Of a stretch of 64,000 nucleotides of DNA, positions 48,569 to 57,225 are shown piece after piece (within the stretch, counting starts at the first letter, position 1; each line of letters begins with the position of its first letter). Both the position numbers and the translations under genes were made by a program. A model generated the notes under the pieces. The model had not been told where the DNA came from. It saw only the letters and a list, made by a program, of their open reading frames with translations, and did no database searches. The stretch comes from Pantoea sp. Mb-10. GTDB lineage: Bacteria; Pseudomonadota; Gammaproteobacteria; Enterobacterales; Enterobacteriaceae. The stretch lies in contig NZ_JAJSDX010000005.1 of assembly GCF_021272205.1 (NCBI RefSeq), positions 124,001 through 188,000 of the forward strand, read 5' to 3'.

Positions 48569-49687
48569 ATGTCGTCGCTTTTTTCTCCCCTCACGCTGGG
48601 TGGGCTGACGCTGCGCCACCGTATTGCGCTGCCGCCGCTGACCCGCTGCCGCAGTGAGCAGCCGGGCAATATCCCCGGTGACATGATGGTGGACTACTAC
48701 CGCCAGCGCGCCAGCGCCGGCCTGATGATCACCGAAGGCACGCAGATTGAACCGCGCGGTCAGGGCTATGCCTGGACACCCGGCATTCACACCCAGGCGC
48801 AGGTCGCGGGCTGGAAAAGAGTGACCGACGCGGTGCATGCCGCAGGCGGGACCCTTTTTTGTCAGCTGTGGCACGTCGGCCGCGTGTCGCATACGGCGCT
48901 ACAGCCCGGTCAACAGGCGCCCATTGCCCCTTCGGCGGTGCAGGCTACCGGCGTGCGTGTGTTTGTCGAAACCGGCCCCGGTGCGGGGGAGCTCACGTCA
49001 CCCAGCGCGCCCCGCGCCATGACCACTGACGAGGTCAAAGCCGTGGTGGGGCTCTACCGCACGGCCGCAGAGAACGCAAAAGCCGCGGGATTTGATGGCG
49101 TTGAGCTGCACGCGGCCAACGGCTATTTGATCAACCAGTTTATTTCGGAACACACTAATTTCCGCGACGATGAGTACGGCGGGTCGCTGGAGAATCGCCT
49201 GCGGTTCTTGCGCGAGGTCACGGAAGCAGTCAGCCGCGTGTTCAGCAGCCAGCGCGTCGGCGTGCGGCTTGCGCCACTGTTCTCGAGCACCGATGAAACG
49301 CGCGTGTATCTGGGGCTGGTGGAGAGCGATCCGCACGCTACCTATATTCAGGCGGCGCACATGTTAGATGCCCTCAATATTGGGTATTTGTCGATTGCCG
49401 AAGCAGACTGGGACAACAGCCCCGATCTGCCAGAGGACTTCCGTCGCGCGCTGCGCAAGGCCTTCCGCGCGCCCATTATGTATTCTGGCCGCTATACCCA
49501 GGCCAAGGCGCAGGCGATGCTGGACAACGGCTGGGGCGAACTGTTTGGCTTTGGGCGTCCGTTTATTGCGAATCCCGACTTGCCGACGCGCTTGAAAGCG
49601 GGATATCCGTTGAATCCACTCGACAGCGCCGCTTTGTATGGCGGCACCCGAAAAGGCTATACTGATTACCCTTTTTACACTGTCTAA
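48569..49687 (+). CDS. Old yellow enzyme-family ene-reductase
   Basis: An FMN-dependent flavoenzyme of 372 aa, paralogous to NemA in this window. The ATG at 48569 follows AGGAACAGG. Family marks are SPLTLGGLTLRHR, PPLTRCR, ELHAANGYLINQFISEHTNFRDDEYGGS (substrate His and FMN contacts) and GFGRPFIANPDLPTRL. It likely reduces quinones, enones or other electrophiles. It is followed after 14 bp by an ArsR regulator, so this is an inducible detoxification unit distinct from nemRA. Confidence 0.92.
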   Translation: MSSLFSPLTLGGLTLRHRIALPPLTRCRSEQPGNIPGDMMVDYYRQRASAGLMITEGTQIEPRGQGYAWTPGIHTQAQVAGWKRVTDAVHAAGGTLFCQLWHVGRVSHTALQPGQQAPIAPSAVQATGVRVFVETGPGAGELTSPSAPRAMTTDEVKAVVGLYRTAAENAKAAGFDGVELHAANGYLINQFISEHTNFRDDEYGGSLENRLRFLREVTEAVSRVFSSQRVGVRLAPLFSSTDETRVYLGLVESDPHATYIQAAHMLDALNIGYLSIAEADWDNSPDLPEDFRRALRKAFRAPIMYSGRYTQAKAQAMLDNGWGELFGFGRPFIANPDLPTRLKAGYPLNPLDSAALYGGTRKGYTDYPFYTV

Positions 49688-49701
49688 GGTATGGACACGG
49701 C

Positions 49702-50016
49702 ATGTCACCCGAAAATGCCATTAAACTGCTGGCCAATCCCACGCGGGTGGCGGTGCTGAAATGGCTTAAATGTCCGGACGAAGCCTTTGCGGACTACACG
49801 CAACTTTTTCCCTTCGACCAGTATGGCGTGTGTGCCAGTCTCATTCAGGACAAGGCGGGCTTATCACAGCCCGCCACGTCGCTTTGCCTCAAATCTCTGC
49901 ACGATGCTGGCCTGCTTGAAGCCAGTAAAGTGGGGAAATGGACTTACTATCGCCGCCGCGAAGCGGCGGTTAGCGAGATGATTCAGGCGCTAAGCCAATC
50001 GCTGCACGCGCTGTGA
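49702..50016 (+). CDS. ArsR-family regulator
   Basis: A 104-aa winged-helix protein: LLANPTRVAVLKWLKC, then LSQPATSLCLKSLHDAGLLEASKVGKWTYYRR (recognition helix and wing). It has three cysteines (24, 44, 62) but no classic CVC metal motif, so thiol-based electrophile sensing, as in quinone-responsive ArsR proteins, is possible. It is cotranscribed with the ene-reductase and probably represses the unit through the palindrome at 48503. Confidence 0.85.
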   Translation: MSPENAIKLLANPTRVAVLKWLKCPDEAFADYTQLFPFDQYGVCASLIQDKAGLSQPATSLCLKSLHDAGLLEASKVGKWTYYRRREAAVSEMIQALSQSLHAL

Positions 50017-50144
50017 CTCAACCGCGCGTTTCGCCCCTCTATTGACTGCGTAAATTCCGGGACGTTCTGTCGGCGCATGGTCAGTCCGAAACAGCGTGCT
50101 TTCCACCGTCACGCTGCGGCACATCCCTATTGAACGCGTACGCA

Positions 50145-51185
50145 TCAGCCCGCTTTGCCCACGCTGGCTGGGCGTTTGGTTCGCGTTTTTCTGCGCTCGG
50201 TAAACCACGCTTTCACCACGACGCCACCCGAGGCGGCGATTAAAATCGCGCCCCATAGCGCCAGCGTAATGAACTGGCTTAAATCCAACAGGATAGAGGC
50301 CGTAGAGACCATTTGCAGAATAACCAGCGAGAGGATCACGCCGCTGACCCGGCCAAACCCACCCAAGGGATCAACCCCCCCCAGCACCACGGCCAGAATC
50401 GCCACCAGCAGATAGCTTTCGCCGTAAGCGGCGTTGGCGGAGTCGAAGCGCGCCATCATAATAATGCCGGCAATGCCCGCGAAAATACCGGAAATCAGAT
50501 AGACCCAGAGCAAACTGCGCCGCGTATCGATGCCGGAATAGAACGTCGCGCGCTCGTTGGAACCGATCATGGCGATCGATTTACCCAGTGGGGTCTTATT
50601 CACAAAAATGCTGAGTGGGATCACGGCCAGGGCAAACACAATGAGCGCGAAAGGAATACCCCATACCGTGCCGTTGCCAATAAACACCACCGGCGCGGGA
50701 AAACCGGAAATCACGTCGCCGTGGCTCACGCCAATCGCCAGCCCTTTCACCGTGGTCATGGTGCCGAGCGTCGCCAGCATGGGCGGTACGCGCAGGTACG
50801 CCACCAGCACGCCGTTGATCAACCCCACCGCAGCGGCGAGCAGCAAGCCCAGCAGCAGGGCACCGAGCTGCAGCAGTTCGCCTGCGCTGCCGTGGGTTTC
50901 AGGCAGTAAGGCGGTCAGCGTATAGGCAACGGTGAGGGCGCACAGATTGGCCGTGGCGATAATCGAGAGGTCAATGCCTCCGGAGAGCATCGGGATCATC
51001 ATCGCCAGCGCGAGAAAGCCGAGTTCCGGTAGCTGAAAGCCCATTGAGCGTAGACCGGAGGCGGCAAAGAGTTTGTCGCCCTCGACCAGCCCCAGCCCAA
51101 TCATCATCACGATCAGGATAAACAGCAGCCGGACATTGGTCGTCCCCAGCCTTAGCCCCATTTTTTCATACAGCGAGGTGTTCAT
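50145..51185 (-). CDS. Sugar ABC transporter permease (importer 2, second permease)
   Basis: A RbsC/LsrD-type permease of 346 aa with about ten helices and LALAMMIPMLSGGIDLSIIATAN. It is the last gene of the importer-2 set and overlaps the preceding permease by four bases. The C-terminus is basic (ERRKTRTKRPASVGKAG). It is most like autoinducer-2/rhamnose-type permeases, but the substrate is unknown. Confidence 0.9.
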   Translation of the reverse strand: MNTSLYEKMGLRLGTTNVRLLFILIVMMIGLGLVEGDKLFAASGLRSMGFQLPELGFLALAMMIPMLSGGIDLSIIATANLCALTVAYTLTALLPETHGSAGELLQLGALLLGLLLAAAVGLINGVLVAYLRVPPMLATLGTMTTVKGLAIGVSHGDVISGFPAPVVFIGNGTVWGIPFALIVFALAVIPLSIFVNKTPLGKSIAMIGSNERATFYSGIDTRRSLLWVYLISGIFAGIAGIIMMARFDSANAAYGESYLLVAILAVVLGGVDPLGGFGRVSGVILSLVILQMVSTASILLDLSQFITLALWGAILIAASGGVVVKAWFTERRKTRTKRPASVGKAG

Positions 51186-52183
51186 GTCACCGCTCCTTCT
51201 TCAACGAGCTTGTTCTGTTTACGGGTCTCGCGCGCCATCATGATCATGGCGGCGATGATCACCAAACCGGTGCTGAACAGTGACCAGTAGGAGGAGATAC
51301 CGAGCAATATCAAGCCATTTTGCATAATGGCGATCAGCGCCACGCCCAGCACGGTACCCAGCACCGTGCCTTTGCCGCCCATCAGGCTGGCGCCGCCAAT
51401 CACCACCGCAGCCACCACATCCAGCTCGCGACCGACCAGCGCGGTAGGGGAAACCGATTGGGCGAGCTGCGCCTGCACCAGCGAGGCCAGACCGGCCAGC
51501 GCCCCCATGTAGGCATAGACCAGAATATTGAGGCGGAAAACATTGAAGCCGACGCGCTGCGCGGCGTCCGGATTGCCGCCCATGGCGTAAATCTGGCGGC
51601 CGGTATTACTCCGGTTCAGCAGCAGCCAGGTCAGCATAAATGCCAGCACCAATGCCATAATTTGCAGGTTGAGCGCGTAAGGATTACCTTGCGCATCGGT
51701 GTAAAACACGATTTCAATTCCAGCATTGAACCAGTCAGGCAGCATAAAAATGTCGGCCCCCCCGGTGACCGTCAGGAGCACGCCATAAAACACATTCAGG
51801 GTGGCAATGGTAATGATCAGCGCCGAGGTGCGTAACACGTTCACCAGCAAGCCGTTGATCGCACCGAGCAGAATGCCAAGCCCGATGGCAACGGCAAATA
51901 CTCCCGGCCAGCCCAGCCCCACATGGTTGGCTAAGGTGAGCGCACCATATTGCGTAATGGAGGCGGCGGCGGCAAACGAGAGGTCGATCCCGCCGGTAAT
52001 GATCACCACCAGCAAACCCGCCGCCATAATGCCAATAAACGCTGTGGCGCCTGTGACATCCAGCAGATTTTGTAGGGTGGCAAATTCAGAAGTGAAGATC
52101 GTCAGCGCGGCGATCATCACGGCCAGCACCGCCAATAGGCGGCACTCATGAGAATGCAGGAAACGCTGGAGTTCATCACGCAT
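51182..52183 (-). CDS. Sugar ABC transporter permease (importer 2, first permease)
   Basis: A RbsC/LsrC-type permease of 333 aa. Characteristic is IMAAGLLVVIITGGIDLSFAAAASITQYG. It overlaps the ATPase stop by eight bases and the next permease by four, so the two permeases likely form a heterodimer, as in LsrCD. Confidence 0.9.
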   Translation of the reverse strand: MRDELQRFLHSHECRLLAVLAVMIAALTIFTSEFATLQNLLDVTGATAFIGIMAAGLLVVIITGGIDLSFAAAASITQYGALTLANHVGLGWPGVFAVAIGLGILLGAINGLLVNVLRTSALIITIATLNVFYGVLLTVTGGADIFMLPDWFNAGIEIVFYTDAQGNPYALNLQIMALVLAFMLTWLLLNRSNTGRQIYAMGGNPDAAQRVGFNVFRLNILVYAYMGALAGLASLVQAQLAQSVSPTALVGRELDVVAAVVIGGASLMGGKGTVLGTVLGVALIAIMQNGLILLGISSYWSLFSTGLVIIAAMIMMARETRKQNKLVEEGAVT

Positions 52184-53660
52184 TTACCGCCTCCTTTAAG
52201 GCTTCTTCACTGCATTGGCCGGGGTAAAACTCTCCCTCCAGCCGACCCGCACGCATCACCAGCACCCGGTCGCTATGGTAGTAGACCTCCGGAATTTCAT
52301 CGGAGATCATCAAAATAGCGATGCCGCTGGCGGCGAGTTCTCGTACGATGGCGTAAATACCGTCTTTCGCGTGAATATCTACGCCTACCGTGGGGCTATC
52401 CAGAATCAACAATTTAGGCTGGGTCGCCAGCCATTTGGCCAGCACCACCCGCTGCTGGTTACCGCCGGAGAGCGTTTTCACTTTGTTTTCGGGATCGCCA
52501 GCCTTGATGGTTAAGGACGCAATCGCGTGCTTCACCGTGGCGGAGTAGGCCTCTTCGCGAATCAATCCGGCTTTATTAACCAATTTTTCCACCACCGAGA
52601 GCGTGATGTTGTCGCGGATGGATTGCTCCAGCACCAGGCCGAGCGCCAGCCGGTCCTCTGATAAATAGGCAATGCCTTGTGCGATAGCGTCACGGTTAGA
52701 TCGCAGCCGCACTGGCGAACCGTGCAGCCTGATTTCGCCACGATCCGGCCGCGTCAGGCCAAACAAACTCAGCGCCAGTTCGGTGCGTCCCGAGCCCAGC
52801 AAGCCGGTAAGCCCGAGAATTTCACCGCGGCGGATATCCAGCGAAATATCCTGATACTCTCCCGCGCGCGATAAGTTGTGCACCGCCAGCACCGTGTCGG
52901 TTTCCGGTCGCGCTTTGGCCACGGACTCGTAATGGAACGTTTTACCCGTCATCAGCGTCGCCAGCTTTTTGTCCGACATCTCGCGGGCGTCCCAGGTGCC
53001 GAGCTTAATCCCATCACGCATCACCGTGACGCGGTCGGCGATCTCCAGCACCTCATCCAGTCTGTGGCTGACGAACACAATGGTAATACCGCGCTGCTTT
53101 AACTGCTGGGTCAACCTTAATAGCGCGTCAACTTCATGGCGGGTCAGGGACGAAGTGGGTTCATCCATGATCACCAGCCGGGCATTGGCGGCCATGGCCC
53201 GGCATATGGCCACGAGCTGGCGCTGGGCAATGGAGATATCGGCCACCTTGTCATGCAAATTGAGGGAAACGCCGATGCGCTGCACGGCTTCGGCGGCGAT
53301 GGCGTAAAGCTGTTTCCAATTGACGCGTTTAAAACCGCCCGCGTGCTGACCAATAGCGATGTTCTCGGCAACCGTAAGGTTGGGAAACAGCGAGAGATCC
53401 TGATAAATCACCTGAACGCCCAACCGGGTGCTGCCTACCGGCGAAAGCGGAAACACGTCCTGGCCCTTGATGGTGATACGCGCGCCCGGCTCAGGCTGAT
53501 GAACGCCCGCCATCACTTTAATGAGGGTCGATTTTCCGCAGCCGTTTTGGCCGCATAAACAGTGCACCTCGCCCTCTTCAAGCGACAGGCTGACATCCGA
53601 AAGGGCGCGCACGCCGCCAAACACTTTCGAGATGCCATCAAGTTGTAAAAATGTGGGCAT
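52176..53660 (-). CDS. Sugar ABC transporter ATPase (importer 2)
   Basis: A double ABC cassette of 494 aa. The first Walker A is GQNGCGKST (37-45) with Walker B LVIMDEPTSSL; its signature (ISIAQRQLVAICRAM) is degenerate. The second cassette has GLLGSGRTELALSLFG, signature LSGGNQQRVVLAKWL and LLILDSPTVGVDI. This follows the RbsA/LsrA plan. It begins 71 bp after the binding-protein gene, with a palindromic hairpin between. Confidence 0.93.
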   Translation of the reverse strand: MPTFLQLDGISKVFGGVRALSDVSLSLEEGEVHCLCGQNGCGKSTLIKVMAGVHQPEPGARITIKGQDVFPLSPVGSTRLGVQVIYQDLSLFPNLTVAENIAIGQHAGGFKRVNWKQLYAIAAEAVQRIGVSLNLHDKVADISIAQRQLVAICRAMAANARLVIMDEPTSSLTRHEVDALLRLTQQLKQRGITIVFVSHRLDEVLEIADRVTVMRDGIKLGTWDAREMSDKKLATLMTGKTFHYESVAKARPETDTVLAVHNLSRAGEYQDISLDIRRGEILGLTGLLGSGRTELALSLFGLTRPDRGEIRLHGSPVRLRSNRDAIAQGIAYLSEDRLALGLVLEQSIRDNITLSVVEKLVNKAGLIREEAYSATVKHAIASLTIKAGDPENKVKTLSGGNQQRVVLAKWLATQPKLLILDSPTVGVDIHAKDGIYAIVRELAASGIAILMISDEIPEVYYHSDRVLVMRAGRLEGEFYPGQCSEEALKEAVNA

Positions 53661-53696
53661 ACGTCACCCCTTAGCGATTCCAGGAACGGAGAAAGA

Positions 53697-53714
53697 GGGC
53701 CCGCGCGCGGGCCC
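53697..53714 (-). terminator. Palindromic hairpin between binding protein 2 and ATPase 2
   Basis: GGGCCCGCGCGCGGGCCC is an 18-bp perfect palindrome in the 71-bp gap, followed on the minus strand by TCTTTCTCC. Such hairpins usually lower expression of the transporter core relative to the binding protein. Confidence 0.55.
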
Positions 53715-53731
53715 GTTCAGAGAGGGAGGCC

Positions 53732-54736
53732 TCAGAGACCGAGTTTAACGAGGTCGTCAATATTGGCTTTGGTGATCTGCAGGATGCGATCCACCATAAT
53801 CACGTTGTTGGCGCTGTCTACCGTGGCTTCACCCAAGCCAGGAATTGTCATGCCGGTTTTGAAGTCGGCTTTATCTAAGGCCAGGCGCGCCACGGCGGTC
53901 ATGGCCAGTCCCGCTTCTTTTGGACTCCACAGGAAACCTTCGCGGATCACGCCCGACAGGATATAGGCGCGCGCCTGGGAGGGAATGGTAGTGCCCACCA
54001 GCGCGATTTTCTTCTCAAGATGGCGTTTTTTTAACACGTTACCTGCGCCGATCGGCCCATTCGAGCCCATCGACATAATGCCCGTCACGTTAGGATGCGC
54101 TTTGAGAACGTCTTGCGTCACGCGCTCAGACTCATCAATAAAATCGGCACCGGGAAGGCGATCTGTCGCCAGCTTCATGTTGGGGTAGTGGGCTTTCTGA
54201 TAAGCGATGGCGGCGTCAGCCCACTGATTGTGGCCGGTGGTGGTTAAGGTGCCCACCAGCACCACATATTCGCCTTTCTCACCCATTTCCCGCGCGAGCG
54301 CTTTCATTTGCGCTTCACCGTAGGCTTGCGCGCTGATTAACTCCACGTCCCACGTTTTACCCGGCTGGTTAGGGCCCTCTTGGGTGATCACCATAATGCC
54401 GGCGTCGCGCGCCCGTTTAACCACCTGCGCGGTGACCTTGGTGTCCAGGGGGACAAGGCCGATGACATCGACTTTTTTCGCAATCAAGTCTTCAATTAAT
54501 TTTACCTGCTGTGCCGGATCCGCGCGGGTAGGGCCCACCATTGACGTTTTCAGGTTATATTTTTCGCCGCCTTCCTTGAGGCCCTGATTAAGAATATTGA
54601 ACCAAGGGATGCCCGCTTCTTTCACCACGGTGACCATGGTTTTCGTTTCTGATGCGGAAAAAGCGGGCAGAGTGAAACCCATACTTAACGATAATAATGC
54701 GGAAAGACTGAGTTTAATAATCGTGCGGCGATTCAT
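53732..54736 (-). CDS. Periplasmic sugar-binding protein (importer 2, LsrB-like)
   Basis: A type I periplasmic binding protein of 334 aa. The signal peptide is about 28 residues (MNRRTIIKLSLSALL...FSAS) and begins with an RR-x-IIK pattern that resembles a Tat motif. The mature part (VTVVKEAGIPWFNILNQGLKEGG, PLDTKVTAQVVKRARDAGI, ITQEGPNQPG) recalls LsrB/RhaS-type proteins binding small furanoses or polyols. The exact ligand cannot be read from sequence. Confidence 0.88.
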   Translation of the reverse strand: MNRRTIIKLSLSALLSLSMGFTLPAFSASETKTMVTVVKEAGIPWFNILNQGLKEGGEKYNLKTSMVGPTRADPAQQVKLIEDLIAKKVDVIGLVPLDTKVTAQVVKRARDAGIMVITQEGPNQPGKTWDVELISAQAYGEAQMKALAREMGEKGEYVVLVGTLTTTGHNQWADAAIAYQKAHYPNMKLATDRLPGADFIDESERVTQDVLKAHPNVTGIMSMGSNGPIGAGNVLKKRHLEKKIALVGTTIPSQARAYILSGVIREGFLWSPKEAGLAMTAVARLALDKADFKTGMTIPGLGEATVDSANNVIMVDRILQITKANIDDLVKLGL

Positions 54737-54868
54737 GTGATACCCCTGGATAAAATAAAGGTGCGTATGACGTTCCGGCTTAAAAGCGGGTGAATAGATT
54801 CACGCTGCTTTTTATTTAAGAAAGCAGTGCAATTAACAAAGCCCGAAACGTGGGTAGTCAAATCCTTT

Positions 54869-54909
54869 AAGAAAAAGAAGGATAAGCAGCAGGCTTATTT
54901 CTTTTTCTT
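54869..54909. repeat. Long bulged inverted repeat upstream of importer 2
   Basis: AAGAAAAAGAA-gg-ATAAGC, loop AGCAG, then GCTTAT-TTCTTTTTCTT: 17 paired bases broken by a two-base bulge. It lies in the 277-bp gap between the DUF4432 gene and binding protein 2. On the minus strand the 3' arm is T-rich, so it may be an intrinsic terminator/attenuator or a regulator site. Confidence 0.6.
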
Positions 54910-55013
54910 GCCGGACATACCGCGTATATTGTGCCGGCTCACTGAGAACTTTACTGCAAATTTTAATAAAGTAAATTACTTCACAGTGGGAAAGGTTTCT
55001 TCTTTGAAGAAGC

Positions 55014-56132
55014 TCACACATCCTTCATGGTGGAGGCGTGAGGAGCTACGCAGGATGCGTGAATACGCGCGGCCTCCGCAGGCGTCTCTTGCGCGGTGAG
55101 GTAACCCAGTTTCACCGTGAACTGCGCGCTGTCACCTCCCGCGAGGGTGCGTACATTGCCCGCGCGTTGCTCCGCGTGATACCCCTCTACGCCGCAGGTG
55201 GCTGGCATAGCAAAGGCGCACACCTTTTGCATCGCGTTAGCGAGGATCCAGCGGAGTAAATGTGAGAATTCGGCGGGGTCGTACTGGACCATAAAAGCGT
55301 CTCCGCCGGGGCGACGGAGCAGGGTGTGCACGCGTCCATCCGCGGCCGTTCGCAGGTTTTTCAACGAGAAGACCAGTTCCGGATCGGGCTGTAACGCGGC
55401 AGACACCACCGCCGTGTCGCGGGGATCGCGCGCGAGGCGCGCCAGGCGTTGCAGATAGGCCTCATCGGCCTTAACCAGCCCCGGAATCGACGTGCGAATC
55501 ACGGTATCTGCAGCGGTAAAGGAGGTGGGCTGAATCAGCTCTGCGCCTTCCACATAGGCGAAGTTGGCGTGACACATGTACATCAATTCCATCGGGTTTT
55601 GTGACAGGTTTTCAACCTCCATTCGGATTTCAAACTGCGCGCTGTCAGGGCGCATCGTCACGCGCGGCTGCGCCCGATAGTGGTCGCCGAAGCCCATCAG
55701 ATATTCCCGCTCGCTGACCAGCGCCAGCCACGGCCCTTCATCATCTATGCCGGTTTCGATACGGGCGCTATCCATCGGCGCCACCGGCATTTCACCGTGC
55801 AGCGCGTGGGTATCCTCTGCGCCGGGATTGCCGTTTCTCAGCAAACCAGAGTGAAACATAAAGCAGCCATAGGTACCGACAATATCGCTGGCGGGTCGCG
55901 GCGCACGAAAATGGCTCTGCATGGTGAGGTCCACACCATCGAAAACCGCCTGCCAGATTATCTGACCATAATAGGGCAGAATAATAAGGTACCCGCGCTG
56001 ATTTTTGAGCTTAACCGCTTCAATGCCGGTGTCATAAATAAAAATTTCTGCACTGCATCCCGCCGCGTGGATAATTTCCAGTGGCTGTGCGCGGAAAAAC
56101 GATTTGTGAAGCTGTAGGGTAATAGGGGGCAT
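55014..56132 (-). CDS. DUF4432 aldose-1-epimerase-like protein
   Basis: A 372-aa protein of the galactose-mutarotase-like beta-sandwich superfamily (DUF4432), starting at the ATG at 56132 after GGGAG. Superfamily-like elements are the sugar-contacting HGEMPVAPMDS, EVENLSQNPMELMYMCHANFAYVEGAEL and ATCGVEGYHAEQRAGNVRTL. Such proteins sit in many uncharacterised sugar operons and are thought to interconvert anomers or act on sugar derivatives. It leads the importer-2 part of the locus. Confidence 0.8.
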   Translation of the reverse strand: MPPITLQLHKSFFRAQPLEIIHAAGCSAEIFIYDTGIEAVKLKNQRGYLIILPYYGQIIWQAVFDGVDLTMQSHFRAPRPASDIVGTYGCFMFHSGLLRNGNPGAEDTHALHGEMPVAPMDSARIETGIDDEGPWLALVSEREYLMGFGDHYRAQPRVTMRPDSAQFEIRMEVENLSQNPMELMYMCHANFAYVEGAELIQPTSFTAADTVIRTSIPGLVKADEAYLQRLARLARDPRDTAVVSAALQPDPELVFSLKNLRTAADGRVHTLLRRPGGDAFMVQYDPAEFSHLLRWILANAMQKVCAFAMPATCGVEGYHAEQRAGNVRTLAGGDSAQFTVKLGYLTAQETPAEAARIHASCVAPHASTMKDV

Positions 56133-56192
56133 TGCACACTCCCTTTGTGAGTGAATAAAAAGAAACGTTATGCCTTCAGGCAATAAAGCGCC

Positions 56193-56212
56193 TGCGATAA
56201 GGGGTTATCGCA
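56193..56212. promoter_or_regulatory. Candidate operator before the DUF4432 gene
   Basis: TGCGATAA-gggg-TTATCGCA is a perfect inverted repeat with 8-bp arms in the 221-bp gap between the kinase and DUF4432 genes, about 60 bp upstream of the latter. It may be bound by the RpiR regulator of the locus or form a leader hairpin. Confidence 0.5.
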
Positions 56213-56353
56213 TTAAAATTAACGCGCAGAGTCGGTTTTATTTGATAGTGTGGCGATGCTCACGCTTTATTTTCACGGCTAACCCTAAATAATGTCGCAT
56301 TTCACCCCGCGTATTTTTACTCCAATCACGATTGGGCGTCGCGCAAGCGTGCA

Positions 56354-57223
56354 TCAGTGGCTGCCGGGGCGCTGAGAGACGTGCTGGGCGGCAGCGGCGT
56401 TAGCGGTAATGACGGCGTCAGAAAAGGCTTCTTGCCGGGCTAAGGCTGCGCAGAGCGTACCCGTAAAGCAGTCACCGGCCCCGTGCGTGCTAATCAACAC
56501 CACTTTCTGCGCCGCCAGCGTCTGGCAGGGATGACCCGTTTCGCAGAACGCGACGCCGTGTTCGCCTGCCGTCACCACCACGCGGGGAAAATGCGCGCTC
56601 AGGACCTGCGCCGCGCGCGCCGCCGTGGCGAGATCGTTGACCGCGACGTCGCTCATGTCGCGCGCTTCAATCGCATTCACCACCAGCACATCAATCAGCG
56701 CCGTCAGCGCCGCGCTCAGCGGCCGCGCCGGGGCCGCGTTAAGGCACACCTGTACCGACTGTTGCTTGGCGCATGTCGCCGCGTGCAGATTAATGGCGTC
56801 AGGCACTTCATTTTGCAGCACCAGCAGGCTGACGCCGTGCCAGAAGGGGGCGGCATCGAACATCTCGGGGGCAATATGCTGATTAGCATTACTCACCACC
56901 ACGGCACCGTAGTCGCCCTCCGCGTCGGTGATGGCCACGCTCATGCCCGACGCCACATTGTCAATCGTCTGAATATAGCGCGTGTCCACCTTGGCCGCGC
57001 GCAGCACCTCGCGTAAATAGTGGCCCGGCGCGTCATTGCCTACCGCGCCGGCGAACATCACCTCAGCGCCCGCTTTGGCCAGCGCCAGCGCCTGATTGCC
57101 ACCCTTGCCGCCAAAGGCATAGCGACAATCGGTGCCCATCACGGTTTCACCCTTTTCCGGGCGATGATCGGCATCCAGCAGAATGTCGTAGTGCAGGCTA
57201 CCCATTACCGCGATTTTTGTCAT
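56354..57223 (-). CDS. PfkB-family carbohydrate kinase (ribokinase-like)
   Basis: A 289-aa ribokinase-like kinase. The N-terminal YAFGGKGGNQALALAKAGA is the PfkB signature 1, and the C-terminal STHGAGDCFTGTLCAAL contains the catalytic Asp and anion hole (signature 2). It should phosphorylate the sugar made available by the transporters and isomerase. It begins 2 bp after the RpiR gene. Similarity to RbsK is general; the substrate need not be ribose. Confidence 0.92.
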   Translation of the reverse strand: MTKIAVMGSLHYDILLDADHRPEKGETVMGTDCRYAFGGKGGNQALALAKAGAEVMFAGAVGNDAPGHYLREVLRAAKVDTRYIQTIDNVASGMSVAITDAEGDYGAVVVSNANQHIAPEMFDAAPFWHGVSLLVLQNEVPDAINLHAATCAKQQSVQVCLNAAPARPLSAALTALIDVLVVNAIEARDMSDVAVNDLATAARAAQVLSAHFPRVVVTAGEHGVAFCETGHPCQTLAAQKVVLISTHGAGDCFTGTLCAALARQEAFSDAVITANAAAAQHVSQRPGSH

Positions 57224-57225
57224 AG

